38,443 nt of DNA. It comes from Pseudomonadales bacterium (GTDB lineage Bacteria; Pseudomonadota; Gammaproteobacteria; Pseudomonadales; Azotimanducaceae). The stretch spans positions 18,436 through 56,878 of the forward strand of contig JAGWBO010000012.1 of the NCBI GenBank assembly GCA_021295855.1, read 5' to 3'. This document shows, in pieces, positions 11,359-19,912 of this stretch (within the stretch, counting starts at the first letter, position 1; every line of letters begins with the position of its first letter). The notes beneath the pieces were generated by a model, which was given only the letters and a program-made list of their open reading frames with translations, made no database searches and was not told the origin of the DNA. A program made the position numbers and the translations under genes.

Positions 11359-12605
11359 GACGATCGATCAAGCTCGATCGCGATGAGTCTCCCACCTTTG
11401 GACAGTAAGTAGACGACCCCGTCTTCTTGCACCATGGTTGGCTGGATGGGGGAGTTATCGACGCGTCTCCGGGCGATCAATCGGCCATCGCTTTGAGCAA
11501 TCACGTGAATAAACCCCTGGAAGTCACCAACGAAGATATAGTTGCTGAATGCGAGAGGGTCCGTGAGTTGCCGTCGCAACAACGCTTCCTGCCGCCATGC
11601 AATGGTGCCGTCGCGCTGCTCGATTCCGACGATCTCGTCCTCGTCGGTGATCACAAACACCAGACCGTAACCCGATTGAAGAGCTCTCGTCGAAGCGACG
11701 TCCACCTGCCAAAGCGGCTGTCCATCAGAGCGACGAATCGCAGTTGTGGCGCCTTGATGTGTTGATGCGACCACTGCACCTTGTTCAACGAGTGGCCTGC
11801 CATCAACGTCAACCATGCGATCGAGGTCTGACGTGCCGGTCGGTAACGACACTGTTTGCTCCCAGAGCAATTCCCCGGTCGTTGAATCGATCGCGGACAA
11901 CGCGCCGTTTGCGAAACCGGCGTACACGATACCTGAATTGAAAACCGGTGTCGACGTACCGCGTAAGGTCACGAGGGGATTCTGTGAGTGAAAAACCCAC
12001 TTTTGCGAACCGTCGTCTAGCGCGAGTGCAAAAAGATTTCCATCGCTGGTCTGTGCATAGACGGCATCCCGCGACGCGATGGGTGGCGCGAGTACTTCAC
12101 TCGTCAACACCACTCGCCACCGCTCTTCTCCGTCGGCCGCGGCAAATGCCGCCACCTCACCACGTGCGGTGCCAACATAAATCATACCCGCCCCAAAGCC
12201 GAGACCACCAGTCACAAACGCGGGATCGCTACGGTCCACTACGTTCATGAATCCTTTGCTCATCGGATAACCGATCCGCGTCGTCCATTGATACCGTCCG
12301 GTCTCGCGGTCGATCGCTGTCAGGAACCCGTACGCATCCGCAGCATATATGGTGCCGCCGTCAATTGCGGGAGAAAGATCAATGAATTTCTTGCCGATAC
12401 CGCGCCCGATATTTCGACGCCAAAGTACACGGATACCCACTTCCGGTTCGAACGGAACCAAGGCAAGCGGCTTGTCGGCCTTTGGTTCTTTAGGTTTGTC
12501 CTCGCGCGAAGTCAGAGATTTCAAAGTCGCGCAACTCGAAATCGTGACCGCAGCAAGCAAGCAAACCAGGATCGTTAACGAAACCGATCTTGGTCCTTTA
12601 TTCAT
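11355..12605 (-). CDS. bamB: Outer membrane protein assembly factor BamB (beta-propeller lipoprotein)
   Basis: N-terminal lipoprotein-like signal ending ISSCAT; repeated PQQ-like blades; between der and yfgM. Confidence 0.92.
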   Translation of the reverse strand: MNKGPRSVSLTILVCLLAAVTISSCATLKSLTSREDKPKEPKADKPLALVPFEPEVGIRVLWRRNIGRGIGKKFIDLSPAIDGGTIYAADAYGFLTAIDRETGRYQWTTRIGYPMSKGFMNVVDRSDPAFVTGGLGFGAGMIYVGTARGEVAAFAAADGEERWRVVLTSEVLAPPIASRDAVYAQTSDGNLFALALDDGSQKWVFHSQNPLVTLRGTSTPVFNSGIVYAGFANGALSAIDSTTGELLWEQTVSLPTGTSDLDRMVDVDGRPLVEQGAVVASTHQGATTAIRRSDGQPLWQVDVASTRALQSGYGLVFVITDEDEIVGIEQRDGTIAWRQEALLRRQLTDPLAFSNYIFVGDFQGFIHVIAQSDGRLIARRRVDNSPIQPTMVQEDGVVYLLSKGGRLIAIELDRSS

Positions 12606-13228
12606 GGTGAAGGTGGAACGCTTGCCAAGCGCATATCCACGATGTCGCTCTCAACACCCGCTGGCAATTGGTCTTTAGCAGATTGATATGCATCGCGTGC
12701 AGCATCAAGATCGTTGTTTTGAAAGTGCACGTCGCCTTTCAACATGAGCGCTTGCCAGCGATAGCCGGACGTCTCGATTTCCTGTAGCGTCGTTAACACA
12801 GCCTCGTAGTTCTCAAGCTCGAATTCAACTATGGCTTTGCGCAAGGCAATCAGATCGCCGATTGGCGACCCGATCGCGACGTCTAAAGCCTTACTTAAAG
12901 ACTCATGTGCGGCCTCAAAGTTCGCCGCATCGACCTCTGCCTTTGCCTGACGTAGCAACGTAAACGCAAAGTAAGTCGAATTGCCATAGTCGGATTCGAG
13001 TTCGTCGACAAACGACTCTGTTGGTTCGCCGAGCGCTACGGCTTCTAAGTAGCTAGCGTAGAGATTCGACGCCGATTGCGATTGACCGACCTGATATGCC
13101 TTGAAGTAGTCCCACGCGACCGTGCCGCCAATCCCAATGGTTAACGCCACGACCACGGTAATACCGTAGTCCTTCCAGAGCTTCTTTATCCTGTCGACTT
13201 GCTCTTCGTCGCTTAAATAGTCAGACAA
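12602..13228 (-). CDS. yfgM: YfgM-like tetratricopeptide inner-membrane protein
   Basis: MSDYLSDEEQVDRIKKLWKDYG + TM segment + TPR-like helices; between bamB and hisS. Confidence 0.88.
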   Translation of the reverse strand: MSDYLSDEEQVDRIKKLWKDYGITVVVALTIGIGGTVAWDYFKAYQVGQSQSASNLYASYLEAVALGEPTESFVDELESDYGNSTYFAFTLLRQAKAEVDAANFEAAHESLSKALDVAIGSPIGDLIALRKAIVEFELENYEAVLTTLQEIETSGYRWQALMLKGDVHFQNNDLDAARDAYQSAKDQLPAGVESDIVDMRLASVPPSP

Positions 13229-13249
13229 AAGATGTTCTTTAGCTAGGAA

Positions 13250-14515
13250 TCAATTAGAGTTAAGAAGCGTAGCAGTTAATTCAGTCACGGGCACTGCTAC
13301 CTGATCCTGTACTGTTCGCAACCACTTGAGGGAAACTTGGTTGCTGGCTGCTTCGTGCGCGCCGATTATAAGAGCGACTGACGCTCCGCTACGGTCTGCG
13401 GCGCGCATCCGAGCCTTGACTTTACCGCCCCCTTGATGCATTCGTACTCGAAGTTTTGTTTGTCTACGCAACTGCATTGCGACATCTAGAGCAAATCCCT
13501 CTTCATCGTCGCTAAGTGCCAGCACATAGACATCCGGCGTCGAAATCGGTGCTTCAATACCTCTATCTTGCTGCAACAACGCAACGCGATCCACGCCGAT
13601 GGCGAACCCGGTTGCCGGGCAAGGTGCACCACCGAGTAGTTCACAGAGTCCGTCGTAACGACCACCTCCTCCTACCTGTTTCTGCGCGCCAAGTCTCTCT
13701 GTATTCCACTCAAAGACCCCATGCGTGTAGTAATCAAGCCCACGGACCAATCGACTGTTCACGGTCGCATCTACGCCCTGACATGCAAGGCGTTCCTGAA
13801 ACTCGTCGAAGTGCCTTCGTGACTCGTCGTCGAGGTAGTCCGATATCTCAGGCGCGTGCTCGATGAGGCGCTGGGTCTGCCCACTCTTTGAATCGAGAAT
13901 CCGCAGTGGGTTTAGATCGAGACGTCGTTGGCTGTCTTCATCCAGTTCGTCTTTGTACGGTGTAAGGTACGCGACTAAACCCTCTCGATGCTTTTGCCGA
14001 CTTGCCGCATTTCCAAGCGTATTGATCTCAAGCGTGATCTCGTTCGCCAACCCAAGCTGGTCCCACACATCCTGCACAACACGAATCAGTTCAACATCGA
14101 CATCCGGTCCATCAAAACCAAATGCTTCTGCTCCGACTTGAAAGAACTCGCGATACCGTCCGCGTTGTGGCCGCTCGTGCCGGAACATGGAACCTGAATA
14201 CCAGAGCTTAGGTTGACCGCCACGGTACAAATTGGCGTCGATAACAGCACGAACACAGGAAGCAGTGCCTTCCGGCCTAAGCGACACGGGGTCGCTCTCT
14301 TCATCGAATGTGAACATCTCTTTCGAGACTGCGTCTGTCGCTTCGCCGATACCACGGCTGAACAAAGCCGTTCGTTCGATAACCGGCAAGCGAATTATTT
14401 CGTACCCGTAGCTCTCAAGCGTGTTACCGAATACCTCTTCAACGAACCTGATTCGGGCAAGTTCATCGGCATACAAGTCACGCATGCCTCGCACGAGAGG
14501 CGATCGTTCGGACAT
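13250..14515 (-). CDS. hisS: Histidyl-tRNA synthetase
   Basis: VRGMRDLYADEL, class II motif RHERPQRGRYREFFQVGAE, LVRGLDYYT. Confidence 0.97.
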   Translation of the reverse strand: MSERSPLVRGMRDLYADELARIRFVEEVFGNTLESYGYEIIRLPVIERTALFSRGIGEATDAVSKEMFTFDEESDPVSLRPEGTASCVRAVIDANLYRGGQPKLWYSGSMFRHERPQRGRYREFFQVGAEAFGFDGPDVDVELIRVVQDVWDQLGLANEITLEINTLGNAASRQKHREGLVAYLTPYKDELDEDSQRRLDLNPLRILDSKSGQTQRLIEHAPEISDYLDDESRRHFDEFQERLACQGVDATVNSRLVRGLDYYTHGVFEWNTERLGAQKQVGGGGRYDGLCELLGGAPCPATGFAIGVDRVALLQQDRGIEAPISTPDVYVLALSDDEEGFALDVAMQLRRQTKLRVRMHQGGGKVKARMRAADRSGASVALIIGAHEAASNQVSLKWLRTVQDQVAVPVTELTATLLNSN

Positions 14516-14519
14516 AGGT

Positions 14520-15593
14520 TTATGGTAGCGTCAGGTTCGCAACTAGACCAGCGGTATATGGCAAGAGATCCACGTCCACGTCGTTGAAGCGCACACGCAC
14601 GACTGTTGAATCTCCAATCCTAACGGTTAACGGCAAGACGCCAACTAAAGACGCAACTTCGCCTGCTTGACCCATCCTGTAGTAGAGGCGTGCGTCATCG
14701 GCACCATAGACTTCAACCCAGCTCGGCCCCGAGAATGCAATATTGATAGTTCCAGTGTTCGGCTCGTCAGTCGCCGTCAAAACGTCACCGCGAGTCGCAA
14801 GCGAATCGGTTGTCTGAACGTCAATCGGTGTATCCTGGATATCCGCGAACGTCTCGTCATCATTAAGGTCGATCAAAGCGTTGTCGGAAGCGGGAATCGT
14901 CGCTTCCGTGTCTGTGGCTGTATCCGTTACAGATGCCTGGGCCTCACCTGTGGAATCCCGTTCCTCTCGCATATAGAACGGTAATTCAGTGTCTTGTGTC
15001 TGAGACTGCGTCTGCGCGGCGGGCGACACGATAACACTCGAAGCCGATGTATCTGGAAGTTCGTCCTGACTCGGCCAAACCCACCAGACCACTCCAGCGA
15101 CGACTGCGACCATCGCTGCAACTAATCCAAACACGATCGCGTCCGAGCGTTCACGTAATCGTTCCGTGAGCGCTTGTTTACCGATCATCTGGTAGTTGAC
15201 TTGACCCGATTGGGTCGCGGCGATTTCCATTGGTCGATTACGGTCAACCGCAAATCGCGTCTCATCGATTTCGACGCGTAGGATGGCGGCGTAAGCGCGG
15301 TAATACCCCTCAATGTAAATCAGTCGCTTCTTCCCGATTTTTTCTATTTCTCCGGTCTCGAGCGCGCGAACGACCTCAGGCAAGAGCTTAAGGCGATCTG
15401 AGGCATCTTCGATCGTCATATTCGCCACTTCTCGCGCGGTCTTGATTTGCGCTCCTAACGCTTGACCGGCTTCGCGCAAGCTCGCGAGTTCCGTCCCTTG
15501 CTCGTCCAAGCCCAATTCGATCGATGTATTCTCCTCCTCATTCGATTCGATCGGTATTGCGTCGTCGCGGGGTGGTTCGTTTTCGCTAGTCAC
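14520..15593 (-). CDS. rodZ: Cytoskeleton protein RodZ (HTH-TM-DUF4115)
   Basis: LGAQIKTAREVANMTIEDASDRLKL HTH domain, TM segment, C-terminal WVEVYGADDARLYY...LPLTVRIGD. Confidence 0.9.
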   Translation of the reverse strand: MTSENEPPRDDAIPIESNEEENTSIELGLDEQGTELASLREAGQALGAQIKTAREVANMTIEDASDRLKLLPEVVRALETGEIEKIGKKRLIYIEGYYRAYAAILRVEIDETRFAVDRNRPMEIAATQSGQVNYQMIGKQALTERLRERSDAIVFGLVAAMVAVVAGVVWWVWPSQDELPDTSASSVIVSPAAQTQSQTQDTELPFYMREERDSTGEAQASVTDTATDTEATIPASDNALIDLNDDETFADIQDTPIDVQTTDSLATRGDVLTATDEPNTGTINIAFSGPSWVEVYGADDARLYYRMGQAGEVASLVGVLPLTVRIGDSTVVRVRFNDVDVDLLPYTAGLVANLTLP

Positions 15594-15611
15594 AGTCGCA
15601 GTCGAATATCG

Positions 15612-16716
15612 TCAGTTGTTCGTCGAAGCGATTGGAATCTGTTGAGCCGGTGCGAATATCGGACTCGAACCGTAACGATATCGCTCCGCCCGTCGTGTCC
15701 GATCGTTAACTCGGCCTACAAGCTGTCCACACGCCGCGTCAATGTCGTCGCCCCGCGTGGTGCGCCGCATTGCCCTAATGCCGTTGTCCATAAGTGTCTT
15801 GTGGAATACCTCAATTCGGGCATCACTCGGCCTCGTGTAGCTACTGCCCGGGAACGGATTGAATGGAATGAGGTTGACCTTACACCGAAAATCCCGAAGT
15901 AACTTAGCAAGATCAAGCGCAAGCTTAGGTGTGTCGTTCACCTCATTGATCAACGTATATTCAAACGTGATAGTCGCCTTGACATCCTGCGATGCAAGAT
16001 AGGCACGACATGCGTCAAGCAGCGCATGAATTGGATATCTCCGGTTTAGTGGAACCAATTCGGACCGTATCTCATCGTTAGGAGCGTGCAAAGATACGGC
16101 TAGCGCTACCGTGGTCAATCGGCACATCCGCTCGATAGCCGGAACGACCCCCGCAGTACTAATGGTGACGCGTCGCCGGGACAATCCTAAACCCAGGTCA
16201 TCCATCAAAACATCGATCGCTTTAAACGTGGCATCGAAGTTGAGTAACGGCTCACCCATACCCATGAATACCACGTTCGACAATCGTTCGTCAGGACGGT
16301 TCTTATCAAGCCATAGACAAGCTTGTAGTACCTGTCCCACACCCCTGTTTCCCGGTTGCACAGAATGTGCAGTCCAGCACACAACCAACCTGGGATGAAA
16401 TACAGAGGGTCTGGCGACGACCATCAGGAATCAGAACCGTTTCGATCGTGTCCCCTGATTGAGCCTTCATCAACCATTTCACGGTGCCGTCACGTGATTC
16501 TAAGACCGTTAAAACGGTCGGCAGCTCCACCGAAAGCTCCTCTGCCATTGATCTTCGCAAAGATGCCGCGATGTTCGACATACCGTCAAAGTCGAGTACG
16601 AGCTTGTGGTACAGCCACAACATCAGTTGCTCTGCACGGAAGCGTTTTTCGCCACGCTCCTCAAAGTACTCTCCTAGGTCATTGCGCGACAAGCCTAGTA
16701 CATTCTGACGTGGCAA
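15612..16716 (-). pseudogene. rlmN: 23S rRNA (A2503-C2)/tRNA methyltransferase RlmN, interrupted by a frameshifting deletion
   Basis: N-terminal part (frame of 16306..16839) ends [21 protein letters not shown] then runs out of frame. C-terminal part (15612..16424) resumes at [34 protein letters not shown]...RRTTRGDDIDAACGQL. Start taken as TTG at 16716; not certain. Confidence 0.85.
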
Positions 16717-16723
16717 AGTAGTG

Positions 16724-17149
16724 CTATCGGCTATAGATCTGATCCTCAGAAAAGAAGTATGCAATTTCTCGAGCTGCAGATGTGGGAGAATCGCTACCGT
16801 GTACGGCGTTTGCATCGACGGTACTCGCAAAATCGGCACGAATCGTACCTAGATCAGCTTCTTGTGGGTTCGTCGCTCCCATTAGGGTTCGGTTGACCTG
16901 AATGGCGTCTTCGCCCTCAAGTACTTGAACACAAATTGGACCGGACGTCATAAACTCCATCAAAGGCTCGAAAAAGCCTTTCCCTTTGTGCTCTGCATAA
17001 AACCCTTCGGCCTGATCGCGTGACAATTGCAGCATTCTTAGTGCGACGATCATTAGTCCCGCTTTCTCAAAGCGAGAGAATATCTGGCCGATCACGTTTT
17101 TGCCAACCGCGTCAGGTTTAACGATCGAAAGGGTACGTTCATTAGGCAT
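16724..17149 (-). CDS. ndk: Nucleoside diphosphate kinase
   Basis: [23 protein letters not shown]...[23 protein letters not shown] at 17149 (track start at 17248 is too far upstream). Confidence 0.96.
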   Translation of the reverse strand: MPNERTLSIVKPDAVGKNVIGQIFSRFEKAGLMIVALRMLQLSRDQAEGFYAEHKGKGFFEPLMEFMTSGPICVQVLEGEDAIQVNRTLMGATNPQEADLGTIRADFASTVDANAVHGSDSPTSAAREIAYFFSEDQIYSR

Positions 17150-17369
17150 AAACTGATCTCTGGAGCTAGTCGATTGGTATAACGAAACGCTTGTTACATG
17201 TATACATCCAACCGAAATTAACGTGTTGAGGTTAATTGGTCGAAACAAAGCGTCGAACGAATTATATCTAACAGCTCTTGAAAGACGGAGTCAAGCTAAT
17301 AGGGTTCCTTTCGACAGCGAACGTCACAGCACGGCATCGTATCCTGAAAGCATTGAAATCTGTTATACG

Positions 17370-17426
17370 ACCTATAACTAACATTGATGTCGTAATTTCA
17401 ACCTATAATACATGATCTTCACATGT
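17370..17426 (+). promoter_or_regulatory. Putative promoter/operator upstream of the Doc-like toxin-antitoxin module
   Basis: TATAAT at 17404-17409; direct repeat ACCTATAA at 17370-17377 and 17401-17408 (31-bp spacing); inverted arms ACATG 17410-17414 / CATGT 17422-17426. Confidence 0.45.
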
Positions 17427-17448
17427 CTTTACGAATAGAGTCCTAATA

Positions 17449-17625
17449 GTGACTCAAAAAACTGAGAAGCCGCATGGTATTGGGAGTCAGCGTGCGAAAG
17501 GTATTAAGCCAAGCACCGATAATAAAGCAAAATCCGATCCGCAAATAACGAAGTCCGACAGAGAGTTAATTCGTCAAATCGCCAAAGAACGTAGCCAGCT
17601 AATGAAGGAACTAGCTGATCTCTGA
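17449..17625 (+). CDS. Small 58-aa basic/coiled protein, candidate antitoxin of the downstream Doc-like toxin (GTG start)
   Basis: Manual translation: MTQKTEKPHGIGSQRAKGIKPSTDNKAKSDPQITKSDRELIRQIAKERSQLMKELADL*. Stop overlaps the start region of the Doc-like ORF. Below the track's length cut-off. Confidence 0.6.
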   Translation: MTQKTEKPHGIGSQRAKGIKPSTDNKAKSDPQITKSDRELIRQIAKERSQLMKELADL

Positions 17626-18001
17626 AGACCACTACCGTATCGCATTCGATTTACTACTCTGCGCACACGAAGAAGCGCTCGAATTCGTAGGACGGCACGG
17701 AATCCAAGACGAACAGATACTTCGTTCAGCAATCGATACGCCTTACGTTGGATATTATCCAATCGTCCACGCAAAAGCAGCAGCTCTACTCCGGGGACTG
17801 GCATGCAACCACGGTTTCATAGACGGTAATAAACGAACAGCTATTCTGATTACGGAACCCTTTGTTCGCAGATGTGGCTTTCGATTAAATGCTTCGGACG
17901 AAGAACTGAAAGAGATTACGCTTTCATTGGTCCTCCATAAGATTACAATCGAAAATATCGTAAAGTGGATATCAACCAAATTAGAAAAAGACGTTTCGTA
18001 G
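17618..18001 (+). CDS. Death-on-curing (Doc/Fic) family toxin with non-canonical (ATC) or lost start codon
   Basis: Manual translation: ISEDHYRIAFDLLLCAHEEALEFVGRHGIQDEQILRSAIDTPYVGYYPIVHAKAAALLRGLACNHGFIDGNKRTAILITEPFVRRCGFRLNASDEELKEITLSLVLHKITIENIVKWISTKLEKDVS*. Contains the HxFxDGNKRTA motif and the upstream HGIxDExxLxxAI pattern of the Doc family. No in-frame ATG/GTG/TTG near the N-terminus. Confidence 0.85.
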   Translation: MSEDHYRIAFDLLLCAHEEALEFVGRHGIQDEQILRSAIDTPYVGYYPIVHAKAAALLRGLACNHGFIDGNKRTAILITEPFVRRCGFRLNASDEELKEITLSLVLHKITIENIVKWISTKLEKDVS

Positions 18002-18290
18002 CTCAATCCGATAAAATCGAGCCAACGTTCGAATCTGACATGGTTGAAGATTCTTTAACGTACTTTCGACTAGCCAAAGCACATTAGTCTTATCTTTTTA
18101 ATATTGTTATTTCTCGTTAACCTTGGATACAAGCTCGGGCTTGTCACGGTCGGAACCCTAACGCATTGTAATTTAACTCTCCGTAAGATTTTTATTTCTG
18201 TATTGAAATCACCTTGCAGATCTATTAAACAAAATTCACACGTTACACTATATTTGTGGAAATATGCACAGGAGCCATTTCAGATGTTAG

Positions 18291-18650
18291 TTAATCTCGT
18301 GTCAGCACTTCCCATAAGTGCCCATCATCGTCACGCCAATAAAATCCGCGACCACCGTTCCAGCTGTTAATCTCTCCATTGTCTGCAGTAAACGGACCGG
18401 AACCATACGTAATGCCTCTTACTTTGATTCGATCGAAAATGCCATCAAATTCGGCGTCGGTCACTTTGAATGCGTAGTGGTGACTCCGAAACTCGCTGGC
18501 GTTATCGAAATCCATGGTTAACGAATCGTTGACAACCACAGGTGCGAAATGACCGCTCATCCCTTCGAACGTCAATCCCATGATCTCGGCGAAAAATCGG
18601 GCCGAAGCTTCTTCGTCCTTAGATGGGACGATCGTGTGATTCAATTCCAT
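18291..18650 (-). CDS. VOC/glyoxalase family protein
   Basis: MELNHTIVPSKDEEASARFFAEIMGLTFEG...HHYAFKVTDAEFDGIFDRI...GRGFYWRDDDGHLWEVLT. Confidence 0.85.
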   Translation of the reverse strand: MELNHTIVPSKDEEASARFFAEIMGLTFEGMSGHFAPVVVNDSLTMDFDNASEFRSHHYAFKVTDAEFDGIFDRIKVRGITYGSGPFTADNGEINSWNGGRGFYWRDDDGHLWEVLTRD

Positions 18651-18910
18651 TACTTAGCAATCTCTCAACAAGACGATTCCCAATTAATTATGCTCTTTTC
18701 GCGGGCGTAACAGTCCTAACGTGGACGCAGCACGACGTTCTCAGTCGATTTGAGGAGAGTGATTCGCGCCCGATCCTATGCGACGCAGTAACGACATGTG
18801 CTTCTCCGTGCTAATCTAGCGACTCCGGTTGAGTCAATCCGATAAATGCAATTGAATCGGATATCCCACATTCTTCATCGCGCTACCCTGAAATCCTTAT
18901 CCAGCTAGCT

Positions 18911-19912
18911 TCACGCCGGTTTGCGCGCTTTGTGATAGTACATTGGAGTAAATATGCCTAAACGTCCCGCAGCAAGCAGACTATCTGCCGCTATATTGAG
19001 AACGCCTTGAGTCTGAGTCGCACCTCTAGGTACTACCCTTAGCAATTCGAGGACTCGAAGGGTCAGGGAGGTCACTTTGCGTCCTAGGGTCGATCTCGCG
19101 AAGCTTCTCAGCGATCGCCCGCTCGTACCCAACGGGTGATACCAAGGTGTCGCAGGATCTGAGTCTAAGGCACGATCTCCTGTTTCAATCAGTTCGAATC
19201 CGGCCGAACGCAACCCTTCATCAACGTCCGAAAATGAGGCGATCTGTGGTAACGCATTGCCGAATTCAATTCGTTCCTTCAAGTCGCGATGAACGGGGTT
19301 TTCTGCATCAAATGAAGGTGTCGTACACCAGTCATAGCCAGCGAAAATCGCGCTTGGCTTCAACACGCGAAATATCTCGGCGTAAACTCGCTTCTTATCC
19401 GGCGCGTGCGCGATCGCCTCAAAATGGTATGCAGCGTCGAAACTCTGGTCTTCTGCAGGAATCGCCATAAAGTCACCGAGTAATACCCTACAGAGCTCAT
19501 CAAGATCAGCCTCGGCGTTGTACTCAGCACACTTTTTGAGTTGGTATTCGCTGATGTTAAGTCCAGTAATCGTCGCACCGAATTTCCGCGCAATTGAACG
19601 TTGTGGTCCACCTACGCCACAACCAACATCTAGCACATTGAGTCCAGGTCTTAGATTCATGGCATTGCCGAGGAAGTACTGATGATTAGTGATAGCCTCT
19701 TCGAAGGACTGACTATCCTTCGATGGCGCAAAGTGAAATGACTCGCCCCAGCCGAATTCGTAGAAGTCAGTGATCAGTTCATAGAACACCTTCACCATGG
19801 TCGCGTATTCGACCTTGCTCTTCTCTTGCGAATGGCGGTAGTTCGATAGCGCTTCATCCGTGTCCTCTTGACGAGCGGCGTGCGAAATAGGATTACGAGT
19901 CTTGTTACTCAT
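18911..19912 (-). CDS. Sterol C-24 methyltransferase (Erg6/SMT1)-like SAM-dependent methyltransferase
   Basis: FYELITDFYEFGWGESFHFAPS (SMT region I, YEYGWG), LDVGCGVGGPQRSIARKFGATITGLN (SAM site), FEAIAHAP (region II, cf. IEATCHAP), YDWCTTPSFDAENPVHR (region III), C-terminal IFTPMYYHKARKPA as in plant SMT1 (IFTPMYFFVVRKP). SD GGAG upstream of ATG. Confidence 0.88.
   Translation of the reverse strand: MSNKTRNPISHAARQEDTDEALSNYRHSQEKSKVEYATMVKVFYELITDFYEFGWGESFHFAPSKDSQSFEEAITNHQYFLGNAMNLRPGLNVLDVGCGVGGPQRSIARKFGATITGLNISEYQLKKCAEYNAEADLDELCRVLLGDFMAIPAEDQSFDAAYHFEAIAHAPDKKRVYAEIFRVLKPSAIFAGYDWCTTPSFDAENPVHRDLKERIEFGNALPQIASFSDVDEGLRSAGFELIETGDRALDSDPATPWYHPLGTSGRSLRSFARSTLGRKVTSLTLRVLELLRVVPRGATQTQGVLNIAADSLLAAGRLGIFTPMYYHKARKPA

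Noticed and set aside
17574-18006. Minus-strand ORFs of 76 and 83 aa
   Set aside because: Antisense to the Doc-like ORF, which has a recognisable family motif; their translations resemble nothing known.
18104-18370. 88-aa plus-strand ORF from a TTG start
   Set aside because: Low-complexity composition and overlaps the VOC gene antisense; no family motif seen.
18003-18846. 13-bp direct repeat TCAATCCGATAAA at 18003-18015 and 18834-18846 flanking the VOC gene, possible insertion scar
   Set aside because: By rough estimate several 13-mer pairs are expected by chance in 38 kb, and no terminal inverted repeats or integrase accompany it.
18822-18862. Inverted repeat ATCCGAT...ATCGGAT downstream of the SMT gene as a terminator
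   Set aside because: Seven-bp arms with a 12-nt loop and no T-tract; too weak to call.
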